From Ruminococcus sp. (lineage in GTDB: Bacteria; Bacillota; Clostridia; Oscillospirales; Ruminococcaceae), in NCBI GenBank assembly GCA_017441505.1, contig JAFRXL010000001.1:1-64000 (forward strand): a stretch of DNA of 64,000 nucleotides, in the 5' to 3' direction. The notes under the pieces were generated by a model, which was given only the letters and a program-made list of their open reading frames with translations, did no database searches and was not told the DNA's origin. The translations under genes were made by a program, and so were the position numbers. Below are positions 1 through 8,449 of the stretch, piece after piece; the first letter of the stretch is position 1, and every line of letters starts with the position of its first letter.

Positions 1-1476
1 ACACTTCCTTTTGCAGGACTTGATAGCAATTTATCTGCTCCTGCAATAAAATTATTTAGTCGTGGCAGTGATGGTTATAATACAAAGACTTACAATAGCA
101 GATATTCTGATGGTTGTGAATATTATGTTCCAGAATCACTTGAATCTATCACTATTACTGGCGGCAAAACGATTCCTGATAATGCTTTCTATGGTATGAA
201 ATCTTTAACTACTGTTATTCTCCCTGATACTATTACCGAAATAGGAGAAAATGCTTTCAATGGCTGCTCAGGTCTTGATAGGGTATATATAAACAACAGT
301 GAAGATAACTGGAACAAAATAAACATTAATGATAATGGCAATGGAATATTAAATAATGTAAAGAAATACTTCATATCAAAGCAACCATCAGATTTAACCG
401 CAGCAATTGGCAGTAAGGTTGAATATAGTGTAGAAGCAACAGGTGAAGGACTTACATATCAGTGGCAGTATTCTTACGATAACGGAAAAACATGGAAGAA
501 TTCAACTGCACAATCCGGAAAAACAGCAACTCTAAAATTCATTTTAAATGGAAATGTGAATAGCAGACTTTATCGTTGTGTGATAAACAATGAATATATA
601 ACAAAAGCAGTTAAACTTACAGTTGTTTCTTCTATGGAAATAATCAAACAGCCAGAAGATGTAATCGCAAACAAAGGAGATAAAGTATCCTTTAGTGTAG
701 AAGCAACAGGTGACGAACTTACATATCAGTGGCAGTATTCCTACGACAATGGAGAAACATGGAAGAATACAACAGTCGGATCAGGTAAGAGTGCAACTAT
801 GGGGATTATATTAAACGGCAGTTTAACAAATCGACTTTATCGTTGTGTAATCACAGATAAGTATGGCTTTACTGTGGAGTCTGAGCCTGCAATGCTTACA
901 ATAGTTCCTGCTATAGAGATAACAAGTCAGCCAACAGACGTAATTGCAAACAAAGGTGATAACGTATCATTTAGTGTAGAAGCAACAGGTGACGAACTTA
1001 CATATCAGTGGCAGTATTCTTACGACAATGGAACAACTTGGAAGAATACAACAGCTGAAGCAGGTAAGAATGCAACTATGGGTATCATATTAAACGGCAG
1101 TTTGAAAGATCGACTTTATCGTTGTGTAGTTACAGATAAGTATGGATTTACTAAGGAATCTGATACAGCAAAACTTACAATAGTACCTGCTATAGAGATA
1201 ATAAGTCAGCCAGAAGATGTAACCGCAAACAAAGGTGATAAAGTATACTTTAGTGTAGAAGCAACAGGTGACGAACTTACATATCAGTGGCAGTATTCCT
1301 ACGACAATGGAACAACTTGGAAGGATACAACAGCTGAATCAGGTAAGAACGCAACTATGGGTATTATATTAAACGGCAGTTTAAAAGATCGACTTTATCG
1401 TTGTGTAGTTACAGATAAGTATGGCTTTACTAAGGAATCTGAGCCCGCAATGCTTACAATAGTTCCTGTTATATAG
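1..1476 (+). CDS. Partial cell-surface protein: BspA-type leucine-rich repeats then four Ig-like repeats
   Basis: The frame is open from base 1, so the start and any signal peptide lie outside the window; the first in-frame ATG at 196 is internal. The first 120 or so codons carry BspA/LRR_5-type leucine-rich repeat features (TIPDNAFYGMKSLTTVILPD, IGENAFNGCSGL). Then come four Ig-like repeats of about 90 residues, each with the core YQWQYSYDNG and a late RLYRCV strand. Such proteins are usually secreted adhesins or binding proteins of gut Firmicutes; the ligand cannot be told here. The frame closes at a TAG exactly where the sister repeats have a GAG (VPAIE), so the protein is probably shortened, and no wall anchor is left. 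Codon use is more AT-rich than in neighbouring genes. Confidence 0.8.
   Translation, partial: TLPFAGLDSNLSAPAIKLFSRGSDGYNTKTYNSRYSDGCEYYVPESLESITITGGKTIPDNAFYGMKSLTTVILPDTITEIGENAFNGCSGLDRVYINNSEDNWNKININDNGNGILNNVKKYFISKQPSDLTAAIGSKVEYSVEATGEGLTYQWQYSYDNGKTWKNSTAQSGKTATLKFILNGNVNSRLYRCVINNEYITKAVKLTVVSSMEIIKQPEDVIANKGDKVSFSVEATGDELTYQWQYSYDNGETWKNTTVGSGKSATMGIILNGSLTNRLYRCVITDKYGFTVESEPAMLTIVPAIEITSQPTDVIANKGDNVSFSVEATGDELTYQWQYSYDNGTTWKNTTAEAGKNATMGIILNGSLKDRLYRCVVTDKYGFTKESDTAKLTIVPAIEIISQPEDVTANKGDKVYFSVEATGDELTYQWQYSYDNGTTWKDTTAESGKNATMGIILNGSLKDRLYRCVVTDKYGFTKESEPAMLTIVPVI
376..1476 (+). repeat. Four tandem Ig-like domain repeats, nearly identical at DNA level
   Basis: The marker gtagaagcaacaggtga recurs at 430, 697, 976 and 1255, giving periods of 267, 279 and 279 bp. 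Repeats 2 to 4 share long identical runs, so they arose by recent duplication and could expand or contract by recombination. Repeat 1 is the most diverged. Confidence 0.85.
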
Positions 1477-1515
1477 ATAACAGAGCAGTCTGAAAATATA
1501 ACAATAAAAGTGTAA
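1474..1515 (+). other. Relic of a fifth repeat after a premature TAG
   Basis: Reading through the TAG at 1474-1476 gives ITEQSENITIKV and then TAA at 1513. This lines up with the start of each repeat (EITSQPTDVIANKG, EIISQPEDVTANKG), with the TAG in place of the GAG codon. After the TAA, another frame reads SVTSDIAKVDIIGVD, so the tail may have decayed further by an indel. One substitution, GAG to TAG, explains the present stop. Confidence 0.6.
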
Positions 1516-1597
1516 CATCAGATATTGCAAAAGTTGATATAATAGGTGTTGACTGAAAACACAATTGATCTGACAATTTATATCAGTCCATAACAAA

Positions 1598-1624
1598 CTG
1601 GCTTCGTACTTGATACGGAGCCAG
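1598..1624 (+). terminator. Hairpin after the surface protein gene
   Basis: An 11-bp stem (ctggcttcgta with tacggagccag, one G-T pair) closes a 5-nt loop. The following T tract is weak, so it may be an imperfect terminator. Confidence 0.5.
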
Positions 1625-1710
1625 TAAAGTTATATATCAGCATAGTTAGAACATTTAGATAATTACAATAGTGATAATTTGTAATTATATACAATTTCAT
1701 AAAAACGATG

Positions 1711-1739
1711 TTGAAATCGTGCAAATTATATGATATAAT
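1711..1739 (+). promoter_or_regulatory. Sigma-A promoter of the zinc-ribbon membrane protein
   Basis: TTGAAA at 1711-1716, 17-bp spacer, TATAAT at 1734-1739 with an extended -10 TG. It lies 31 bp before the ATG at 1770. The rest of 1516-1710 shows only the hairpin described separately. Confidence 0.75.
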
Positions 1740-1769
1740 AAATTATCATGATATATATGAGGGTACAAT

Positions 1770-2567
1770 ATGTATTGTTCAAGCTGTGGAAAAAATATTC
1801 CGGATGGTTCTGTGATATGTCCTGAATGCGGTAAAAGTACTGTTGCTCAGAGCTATATCGGGAATTCATTTAACGACTCATCTGTAAAAGATAAAATAGG
1901 AAATGCTGCAAATGTTATGAAAAGAGTTCCTACAAGGCTTATAGCAAAAATAGCTTTACTTGCTGCTATAATATGCTTTGCTTTTCCGTTTGTATCAATA
2001 TCCTGTGACGCAAGTGGATATATGAATTCATTTAAAGATACTGATGAAGATTACAGTATGAAGGTCACGTATAAAGGCTATAATTTCATTTTTCCTTCAA
2101 CCATTGATGAAGACAATACTGAACTAAGCAGTGGATTTGATAAGTCAAATAAAGCTGATGATGACGAAGATGAAGACAGTGGGGTTGAATCAAGCTCATC
2201 TAAAAAGAGCAGCGGCAAAAATGCAAAGGACGAAAAAACTAATGGCTGGCTTATTGCAGTAGTTATATGTTGTGCAGTCGGCTGTGTGGTATTGTTTATA
2301 AAGAGTCAGGTATGGCTGCCGCTCGTGTCAGCAGCACTTAGTCTTGCCGGAATAATATGTCTGCTGATCTTCAAGTCCAACTTCGTTGAAAGGTATGTCG
2401 AGGGGGACAGTAAAGATTCCGGTATCAGTATTGAGAATTTCCTCGATATTGATTATCGGTACGGATTTGTACTATGCATGACGTTTATGATAATCGGACT
2501 TGTATTGTGTCTGATTACATTCCTTATCGATAAATTCAAAGATGATGATGAATATGGCTACTATTAA
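1770..2567 (+). CDS. Zinc-ribbon membrane protein of unknown function
   Basis: The protein has 265 residues. The N-terminus is a classic zinc ribbon (CSSCGKNIPDGSVICPECGKS, two CxxC pairs about 14 residues apart), followed by a hydrophobic segment near 55-77, an acidic Asp/Glu/Ser-rich extracytoplasmic or loop stretch near 125-155, and three more membrane segments (near 165-183, 187-204 and 233-252). Proteins with this layout are common in Firmicutes and mostly uncharacterised; some act with SPFH or PspA-type envelope stress proteins. The gene stands alone between its own promoter and a bidirectional terminator. No enzyme motif is visible and I do not assign a function. Confidence 0.85.
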   Translation: MYCSSCGKNIPDGSVICPECGKSTVAQSYIGNSFNDSSVKDKIGNAANVMKRVPTRLIAKIALLAAIICFAFPFVSISCDASGYMNSFKDTDEDYSMKVTYKGYNFIFPSTIDEDNTELSSGFDKSNKADDDEDEDSGVESSSSKKSSGKNAKDEKTNGWLIAVVICCAVGCVVLFIKSQVWLPLVSAALSLAGIICLLIFKSNFVERYVEGDSKDSGISIENFLDIDYRYGFVLCMTFMIIGLVLCLITFLIDKFKDDDEYGYY

Positions 2568-2580
2568 TTAATGGGATAAC

Positions 2581-2620
2581 AAAAAAGTCTCCTATGTTTC
2601 GGCATAGGAGACAATTTTTT
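2581..2620. terminator. Bidirectional terminator between convergent genes
   Basis: A perfect 10-bp stem (gtctcctatg, 2587-2596, with cataggagac, 2603-2612) has an A run on the left and a T run on the right. It serves the zinc-ribbon gene on the plus strand and ispE on the minus strand. Confidence 0.9.
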
Positions 2621-3491
2621 ATTCTATAAATGTATCGGCGACCGTCATACAGACTGCTGCAAAGTAACTTTTTTCTCTGAGTTTTTCTGCACATACCTCA
2701 GCAGCATCAGTCGAGCTGAACAGTCCGAACACAGCGGAACCGCTGCCGGTCATAACAGCTTTTAAAGCACCGCTATTTACCATTACAGATTTTATGTCGT
2801 CAACTTCTTCAAGCTGAACAGCCTGTTCAAAAAGGTTGCCGAAATAATTGTGAGCATCCTCCGGAGTTGTTTTCAGAGCATTTACAAGCTCATGTGCAGG
2901 TGGGTGTAAAGGTGAAGTGAGAGCGTCTATATTTGCGTAGGCTTCGGCAGTAGAAACTCCTTCAGTACCTTTTGCTATAACGAGTACTCGTCCCGAATAA
3001 TCTGGGAGCGGACTTATTTTTTCTCCGATACCCTCTACATAAGCTGTACCGCCTGTGAAGAAGAACGGCACATCAGCTCCGAGTTTTTTTCCCATTGCAG
3101 CAAGCTCGGAAGTTCCGATTTTATTACCGGTAAGCGAGTTCATACAGTAAAGCACAGCTGCGGCATCGGTACTGCCGCCGCCCATTCCTGCCTGAGAGGG
3201 GATGCCTTTAACGATATGTATGTCACATCCTCCGGAATAGCCTGTAGTCTCGGAAAAAAGTTTTGCAGCTTTGAAGGCTATATTTCTTTCATCGCAGGGG
3301 ATAGGGTCGGCTTTGGCAAAATCAGCCGGAAGCTCACAGGTGATGTTTATGCCGGAGCTATTCAGTGTGACCTCGACTTCATCGTAAAGTCCGACAGTCT
3401 GAAACACGCTTTCAATGGTGTGGTAGCCATTTTCGAGTTTGCCTGTGACATCAAGAGCCAGATTTATCTTAGCGGGAGTTTTGATCTTCAT
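2619..3491 (-). CDS. ispE: 4-diphosphocytidyl-2-C-methyl-D-erythritol kinase
   Basis: This GHMP-family kinase phosphorylates CDP-methylerythritol with ATP in the cytosolic MEP pathway to isoprenoid precursors. Evidence: the N-terminal PAKINLALDV motif, the glycine-rich ATP loop GIPSQAGMGGGSTDAAA near residue 95, and a C-terminal MTGSGSAVFGLF motif. The 290-residue length is normal. The start overlaps the upstream aminotransferase stop by 4 bp (ATGA), so the two are translationally coupled. It is the last gene of a four-gene minus-strand operon. Confidence 0.96.
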   Translation of the reverse strand: MKIKTPAKINLALDVTGKLENGYHTIESVFQTVGLYDEVEVTLNSSGINITCELPADFAKADPIPCDERNIAFKAAKLFSETTGYSGGCDIHIVKGIPSQAGMGGGSTDAAAVLYCMNSLTGNKIGTSELAAMGKKLGADVPFFFTGGTAYVEGIGEKISPLPDYSGRVLVIAKGTEGVSTAEAYANIDALTSPLHPPAHELVNALKTTPEDAHNYFGNLFEQAVQLEEVDDIKSVMVNSGALKAVMTGSGSAVFGLFSSTDAAEVCAEKLREKSYFAAVCMTVADTFIE

Positions 3492-4669
3492 TTTTTCTCA
3501 GCCTCTAATTTCTTCAGGAACTTCTCTATGCGGTGCATAGCTTCCATGAGATGCTTCAATGAATAAGCGTAGGAGATACGCATATAGCCCTCACCGCTGT
3601 CACCGAATGCACTTCCGGGAACAGCAGCAACTTTCTCCTCGTAAAGAAGTCTTTCGCAGAATTCCTCACTTGTAAGGCCGGTGCTCTTTATACATGGGAA
3701 CACATAGAATGCACCCTCAGGGTCAAAGCAGGTAAGTCCGAGTCGGTTGAATTCGCTGACGAGATAACGTCTGCGGACGTTGTACTCGTCGACCATTTTT
3801 GCGACTTCTGTATCACAGGAAGTAAGAGCCTCTACAGCAGCATTCTGGCTTATGTAAGGACTGCACATGATGCCATACTGATGTATCTTTGCGATTTGAG
3901 TTATTATAGGCTCCGGAGCGGTAACATAGCCAAGTCTCCAACCGGTCATAGCGTAAGCTTTTGAGAATCCGTTTACGTATATAGTACGTTCTCTCATGTC
4001 GTCCAGTTCTATAATAGAAAAATGCTTTCTTCCGTAAGTAAGTTCTGAATAAATTTCGTCCGAAAGTACTATTATATTGGTACCACGGAGATACTCTGCG
4101 ATAGGTTCAAGGTCTTCACGGGTCATGATAGCACCTGTAGGATTATTAGGGAACGGCATTATTATCATTTTAGTACGTTCTGTGACCTTGTCTCTGAAAT
4201 CTTCAAGAGTAAGCTTGAAATTGTTCTCGATCCTTGTGGGGACTGATACCGGAACTCCGCCTGCAAGCTCAACGAGCGGAGCGTAGCATACGAAGCAAGG
4301 CTCAACTACAAGGACTTCATCACCGGGATCGATGATACCTCTTAAAGCGAGGTCTATAGCCTCAGAGCCGCCGACTGTCACTATCATTTCCTTATCTGCA
4401 TCGTATCTTACACCGTGCTTTTTATATATTTTGTCGGAAATAGCATTTCTCAGCGGAGCAAGTCCCTTGTTCGGACCATAGACGATGTGCTTTCTTTCAA
4501 GCACGTTTATAGCAGCTTTTCTAATTACCCAAGGTGTGCTGAAATCAGGCTCGCCAACGCCGAGACTGATAACATCCTCCATAGTTCCGGCAATATCGAA
4601 GAATTTTCTTATTCCGGAAGGTTTTATATTCTTTATTTTATTGGAAAGAACTTTTTCGTAGTCTATCAC
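3488..4669 (-). CDS. PLP-dependent aminotransferase, class I/II
   Basis: A 393-residue fold-type I aminotransferase of the AspC/PatA kind. Visible motifs are NNPTG at about residue 175, the cofactor Asp in VLSDEIYSE (about 204), and the Schiff-base lysine in GFSKAYAMTGWR (about 237). It transfers an amino group between an amino acid and a 2-oxo acid; the substrate cannot be read from sequence. It follows an Lrp/AsnC regulator by 2 bp, which suggests the regulator senses an amino acid the enzyme acts on (inference). It overlaps ispE by 4 bp. Confidence 0.93.
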   Translation of the reverse strand: MIDYEKVLSNKIKNIKPSGIRKFFDIAGTMEDVISLGVGEPDFSTPWVIRKAAINVLERKHIVYGPNKGLAPLRNAISDKIYKKHGVRYDADKEMIVTVGGSEAIDLALRGIIDPGDEVLVVEPCFVCYAPLVELAGGVPVSVPTRIENNFKLTLEDFRDKVTERTKMIIMPFPNNPTGAIMTREDLEPIAEYLRGTNIIVLSDEIYSELTYGRKHFSIIELDDMRERTIYVNGFSKAYAMTGWRLGYVTAPEPIITQIAKIHQYGIMCSPYISQNAAVEALTSCDTEVAKMVDEYNVRRRYLVSEFNRLGLTCFDPEGAFYVFPCIKSTGLTSEEFCERLLYEEKVAAVPGSAFGDSGEGYMRISYAYSLKHLMEAMHRIEKFLKKLEAEKK

Positions 4670-4671
4670 GT

Positions 4672-5151
4672 TTAACAGAGTCCCCTTTCGTCAGGCTCTT
4701 CACCGTCGATGAAAATGCCTTTTTCCTTGTACTTTTTGAGAATGAAATGAGTTGAAGTTGAGAGTATGCCGTCAATAGTAGCAAGACGCTCTGAAACGAA
4801 GAATGCAACGTCTTTAAGGTTATTGCCCTTTACCTCAACAGCAAGGTCGTATGCACCTGACGACATAAGGCTGACGCTTTCAACCTCGTCATACATCATT
4901 ATAGTTTTAGCAATATCATCGAATCCGCAGTCTCTCTGCGGAGTAACTTTCAGCTCTATAGTAGCGTAAACGGTGGACTTATCGTACTTGTCCTCGTCGA
5001 GGATAACGCTGTATCCACGAATAACGCCTTCGTTTTCGAGCTTCTTTATCTCAGCCGCCGCTTCATCCGCACTTATGCCGAGCATCTCTCCGAGTGCGAC
5101 ATTTGAGATGCGGGCATTCTGCTGTAATATGCTTATGATCTTGTTTTTCAT
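4672..5151 (-). CDS. Lrp/AsnC family transcriptional regulator
   Basis: The 159-residue protein has an N-terminal winged HTH (ISILQQNARISNVALGEMLG) and a C-terminal RAM ligand-binding domain (VYATIELKVTP to about residue 140). Members bind DNA as octamers and respond to amino acids. The RBS AAAGGA sits 9 bp before the ATG. It is encoded just upstream of the aminotransferase, the usual arrangement for a regulator of local amino acid metabolism. The C-terminal tail (KKYKEKGIFIDGEEPDERGLC) is slightly extended. Confidence 0.92.
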   Translation of the reverse strand: MKNKIISILQQNARISNVALGEMLGISADEAAAEIKKLENEGVIRGYSVILDEDKYDKSTVYATIELKVTPQRDCGFDDIAKTIMMYDEVESVSLMSSGAYDLAVEVKGNNLKDVAFFVSERLATIDGILSTSTHFILKKYKEKGIFIDGEEPDERGLC

Positions 5152-5175
5152 AATATCAAATCCTTTCGTTAGTTA

Positions 5176-6024
5176 TCAGTCTATATCGATAAAATAAGGT
5201 TTTCTCTTTTTGAAGTAGCACAGACTTTTGAAACCGGCAGCCTTTGCCATTTCAGATCCCTCTGCGATGCCTTTGCCGAGGTCCTCTATGGTATGAGCAT
5301 CCGAGCCTATTGACAGTAATTCTCCGCCAAGCTCCTTATAGAGCTTAACGTACTTCATTGACGGGAATGTATCTCCGTAATTCTGTCTCAGACCTGATGT
5401 ATTTATCTCAATGCCCTTGCCGCTGTTTATGAGCAGACGGAAGGACTCTGCGATGATCTCGTCATATCTGCTTATGTCGACATCTATGCCGAAACCGCCT
5501 TTTATGTATCTCAGGAAGTAGGTGAGATGCGAGAGAATGTCGAATTTTCCCCATTTGCAGAGCTTATATATCTCCTCGAAATATCTGCGGCAGAGGTCAT
5601 AGATACCTTCTTCTGTGTAGGTATTGTAGTCAAGGAAGCAGAAATCGTCCATATCCGGCAGCTGATGTACTGAGCCAAGTATGAAGTCGAGGCGTTTGTC
5701 ACCGGCGACACGTTCGGCGACCTCAAGTTCCTGAGTAGCCTGACCAAGTTCAGTACCGCATATAAGGTTGAGTTTGCCCTCGTATTTCTCTTTAAGCTCT
5801 GTGACGGCGGATACGGAGTTCTCGAAATCAGCTCCGAAGTCGAAATACGGGTAAATATCCGTATTAGTGTAGTGCTCTTTGGAGTACCAACGGTTGCATT
5901 CACAATGATCGGTTATGGCATATGCCGCCAGTCCGATCTCACGGGCACGTTCGATCATGCCTGTTATATCGGCTTCTGAGTCGACAGAAAACTGAGTATG
6001 AGTATGGCAGTCTATAAGATTCAT
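5176..6024 (-). CDS. PHP-domain phosphoesterase, histidinol-phosphatase (HisJ/HisK) family
   Basis: A 282-residue PHP protein. Metal-binding motifs are DCHTHTQFS at the N-terminus, ITDHCE near 45, the Glu in ICGTELGQ near 105, LGSVHQ near 128, and SIGSDAH near the C-terminus. The family hydrolyses histidinol phosphate in histidine synthesis, although several members act on other phosphomonoesters. I chose the ATG at 6024 because AAAGGT lies about 8 bp upstream; the frame stays open to 6114, but that extension is encoded by the palindromic element and is not protein-like. It is the first gene of the operon with the Lrp regulator, aminotransferase and ispE. Confidence 0.85.
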   Translation of the reverse strand: MNLIDCHTHTQFSVDSEADITGMIERAREIGLAAYAITDHCECNRWYSKEHYTNTDIYPYFDFGADFENSVSAVTELKEKYEGKLNLICGTELGQATQELEVAERVAGDKRLDFILGSVHQLPDMDDFCFLDYNTYTEEGIYDLCRRYFEEIYKLCKWGKFDILSHLTYFLRYIKGGFGIDVDISRYDEIIAESFRLLINSGKGIEINTSGLRQNYGDTFPSMKYVKLYKELGGELLSIGSDAHTIEDLGKGIAEGSEMAKAAGFKSLCYFKKRKPYFIDID

Positions 6025-6043
6025 ATTCCACGACCTTTCATAA

Positions 6044-6215
6044 GGCAATACCGCACAAAGCACACCTTGCGGTTTTGTACTGAATCTGCTTGCACATTTT
6101 CCGTCATCTTGCACAGAACTTCCTTGACATACAGCAGTATGCCTGCGGAAGTTCTATACAATCTGACGAAAAATCTGACTGTGCATCTTCAGCACAATCT
6201 TTGTGCGGTATTGCC
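6044..6215. mobile_element. 172-bp MITE-like palindromic element, copy 1
   Basis: The ends are perfect terminal inverted repeats (GGCAATACCGCACAAAG and its complement). A 4-bp direct repeat ATAA flanks it at 6040-6043 and 6216-6219. It folds into one long imperfect hairpin with internal stems (AGAACTTCC with GGAAGTTCT, and catac with gtatg at the tip). An ungapped second copy of the same length lies at 24693-24864, about 87% identical by hand alignment. It encodes no transposase. It sits 20 bp before the PHP gene start, inside the predicted leader. Confidence 0.85.
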
Positions 6216-6236
6216 ATAAATCAAACGTATTATATT

Positions 6237-6265
6237 ATTATACCATATTGACCATGGATTTTCCA
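6237..6265 (-). promoter_or_regulatory. Promoter of the PHP/Lrp/aminotransferase/ispE operon
   Basis: On the minus strand: TGGAAA (6260-6265), 17-bp spacer, TATAAT (6237-6242). Transcription would start near 6230, so the whole 172-bp element would be in the 5' leader. Confidence 0.6.
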
Positions 6266-6313
6266 CTGTTTTCACAAAATAATTCTGTAAAATAATAAAA
6301 TTAAATATAGGGC

Positions 6314-6342
6314 TTTATTTTTTGATAATAATATGTTATAAT
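6314..6342 (+). promoter_or_regulatory. Putative promoter of the ACT/PFL operon
   Basis: TATAAT at 6337-6342 with a poor -35 (TTTATT, 17 bp upstream). It lies 54 bp before the ACT gene. Confidence 0.45.
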
Positions 6343-6395
6343 TGTATCAATGATGCGGATGCTTTCCGCTGAACAATTAAACGGAGGTAATCAAT

Positions 6396-6665
6396 ATGAG
6401 AGCAGTTGTTACTGTTATAGGTAAAGACACCGTTGGCATACTTCATAAAGTAAGCGGTATCTGTGCTGAATACAATGTTAATGTAATAGAGGTAACTCAG
6501 AGCGTTTTACAGGATATGTTCGCTATGATAATGCTGGTGGATGTTTCTGCTATAAAGGGTGATTTCTCAGAATTGGTAGATAGAATGTCCGCTCTCGGAA
6601 CTGAACTCGGACTCTCTATCCACACAATGCACGAGGATATTTTCAACTCTATGCACAGCATATGA
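6396..6665 (+). CDS. Small ACT-domain protein (UPF0237 family)
   Basis: 89 residues forming one ACT domain from the start (MRAVVTVIGKDTVGILHKVS). ACT domains bind amino acids and regulate enzymes or transcription; the ligand of this stand-alone group is unknown. The RBS ACGGAGG is well placed. It is followed after 33 bp by the PFL/UPF0210 gene, a pairing conserved across many bacteria and archaea, so the two products probably act together. Confidence 0.9.
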   Translation: MRAVVTVIGKDTVGILHKVSGICAEYNVNVIEVTQSVLQDMFAMIMLVDVSAIKGDFSELVDRMSALGTELGLSIHTMHEDIFNSMHSI

Positions 6666-6698
6666 GTCATTTAAGATATTACCGAAAGGAAGTCACTG

Positions 6699-8057
6699 AT
6701 GCTGAACGTTTATAATATACTCGAAACTATCAGGATGATTCAGGATGAATGTCTTGATATAAGAACTATCACAATGGGTATCTCACTTCTCGATTGTATC
6801 GATACCGATATAGATAAGGCTTGTGAGAAGGTATATAACAAGATAGTTTCCAAGGCTGGAAATCTTGTTGCTGTAGGACAGCAGATCGAGAAAGAATATG
6901 GTATCCCGATAGTAAACAAGAGAATTTCCGTTACACCTATCGCTATGCTTGCAGCTGCCTGCCCGAACGGCGAAGTTGTAAAATTTGCAAAAGCACTCCA
7001 GAAAGCGGCTGATACCTGCGGAGTAAACTTCATAGGCGGATATTCAGCTCTTGTACACAAAGGATTCTCTGCCGGAGATATGGCTCTTATCAAGTCTATT
7101 CCAGAGGCTCTGGATGTTACTCAGAATATATGCTCATCTGTAAATATCGGTTCTACAAAGTCCGGTATAAATATGGATGCAGTAAAGATAATGGGGCAGA
7201 TAGTCAAGGAGTCAGCAGAAAGAACAGCAGACAGGGACTGTATCGGACCTGCTAAGCTCGTTGTTTTCTGCAATGCTGTTGAGGATAACCCGTTCATGGC
7301 AGGAGCTTTCCACGGTGTGGGCGAGCCTGATTGTGAGATACACGTTGGTGTTTCCGGTCCGGGAGTTGTCCGTGCCGCACTTACAAAATACCCTGACGCT
7401 TCTATAAATGAAATTGCTGACGTTATAAAGAAGACTGCATTCAAGATAACACGTATGGGTCAGCTTGTCGGAGCAAGAGCTTCTGAGCTTCTTGGAGTAC
7501 CTTTCGGTATAGTTGACCTCTCACTCGCTCCAACTCCGGCTATCGGAGACAGTGTTGCTCATATCCTTGAGGAAATGGGACTTGAAATGTGCGGTACTCA
7601 CGGTACTACAGCTTGTCTCGCAATGCTCAATGACGCTGTAAAGAAGGGCGGAGTAATGGCTTCTTCAACAGTCGGCGGACTTTCAGGTGCTTTTATCCCT
7701 GTTTCTGAGGACGCAGGTATGATAGATGCAGCTGTTGCAGGAGTGCTCAGCCTTGAAAAACTCGAAGCTATGACCGCTGTATGCTCAGTTGGTCTTGATA
7801 TGATAGTTGTCCCGGGAGATATAACTCCGGAGACTATTTCTGCAATTATCGCAGATGAAGCAGCTATAGGCATGGTCAACTCAAAGACCACAGCTGTACG
7901 TCTTATCCCTGCTATCGGCAGAAAAGAGGGAGAAACTCTCGAATTCGGCGGACTTCTCGGAAGCGGTCCTGTTATGCCTATCAGAGAGAAATCGCCTGCT
8001 AAATTCATCAACCGTGGAGGACGTATCCCGGCTCCGATGCAGAGCCTTAAAAACTAA
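6699..8057 (+). CDS. PFL family protein (UPF0210, DUF711)
   Basis: 452 residues covering the full family length. The N-terminus [32 protein letters not shown] and internal glycine-rich segments (VGISGPG-like [25 protein letters not shown]) are typical. The family is named for a remote likeness to pyruvate formate-lyase, but it lacks a demonstrated reaction and I do not infer one. It is co-transcribed with the ACT-domain gene. Confidence 0.9.
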   Translation: MLNVYNILETIRMIQDECLDIRTITMGISLLDCIDTDIDKACEKVYNKIVSKAGNLVAVGQQIEKEYGIPIVNKRISVTPIAMLAAACPNGEVVKFAKALQKAADTCGVNFIGGYSALVHKGFSAGDMALIKSIPEALDVTQNICSSVNIGSTKSGINMDAVKIMGQIVKESAERTADRDCIGPAKLVVFCNAVEDNPFMAGAFHGVGEPDCEIHVGVSGPGVVRAALTKYPDASINEIADVIKKTAFKITRMGQLVGARASELLGVPFGIVDLSLAPTPAIGDSVAHILEEMGLEMCGTHGTTACLAMLNDAVKKGGVMASSTVGGLSGAFIPVSEDAGMIDAAVAGVLSLEKLEAMTAVCSVGLDMIVVPGDITPETISAIIADEAAIGMVNSKTTAVRLIPAIGRKEGETLEFGGLLGSGPVMPIREKSPAKFINRGGRIPAPMQSLKN

Positions 8058-8117
8058 GGTCAATATGCAGAAAGTATCTGCATAAATATATTATCTTCTA
8101 AAACGGAGGGATTTTTT

Positions 8118-8396
8118 ATGGCAAAAGACAAATCACAAGAGATCAAACCGATCGAAAAAACCGCATTTCTCGCAGAGCTCATTGCTGCCGCTGTTGTGAC
8201 ACTTCTGGCACTTCTCGACTTAGCAGGTATATTCTCGGATAAAGTCGATGCAATGTACATAATCAATCCTGCGATGGCGGTCATGCTTGCCGGACAGAGC
8301 ATACGTGACTGGAAAAAGCATAAGCTTTATTCACTTGCTTTTATGGTAGTTGCAATATTGCTTATAGTAATAACTGTCAAGAAGATATTTGCATAA
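8118..8396 (+). CDS. Small membrane protein, unknown
   Basis: 92 residues with three hydrophobic segments (near 19-37, 46-60 and 70-88) and a basic KHK loop. A clear RBS (ACGGAGG) precedes the ATG. It lies 60 bp after the PFL gene and before a hairpin, so it probably ends that transcript. No family is recognised. Confidence 0.75.
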   Translation: MAKDKSQEIKPIEKTAFLAELIAAAVVTLLALLDLAGIFSDKVDAMYIINPAMAVMLAGQSIRDWKKHKLYSLAFMVVAILLIVITVKKIFA

Positions 8397-8405
8397 AATC
8401 ATTAA

Positions 8406-8426
8406 AGGGCGGAGTTTCTCCGCCCT
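8406..8426 (+). terminator. GC-rich hairpin
   Basis: An 8-bp stem (agggcgga with tccgccct) and 5-nt loop, with only a short T-rich tail. It separates the ACT/PFL operon from the GNAT gene, whose RBS follows directly, so it may attenuate rather than fully stop transcription. Confidence 0.6.
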
Positions 8427-8449
8427 ATCTCTTATAAAAGGTGAATAAT

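Noticed and set aside
376..1476. CRISPR-like array
   Set aside because: The repeat unit is about 279 bp and codes for protein domains; there are no short repeats with spacers in the window.
6025..6114. Longer N-terminus of the PHP phosphatase
   Set aside because: The extra 30 codons are read from the palindromic element and the internal ATG at 6024 has a proper RBS.
5998..6219. Plus-strand 73-codon frame resembling a 72-codon frame at 24677-24895
   Set aside because: The likeness arises because both cross the same palindromic DNA element; there is no good RBS and the protein is not domain-like.
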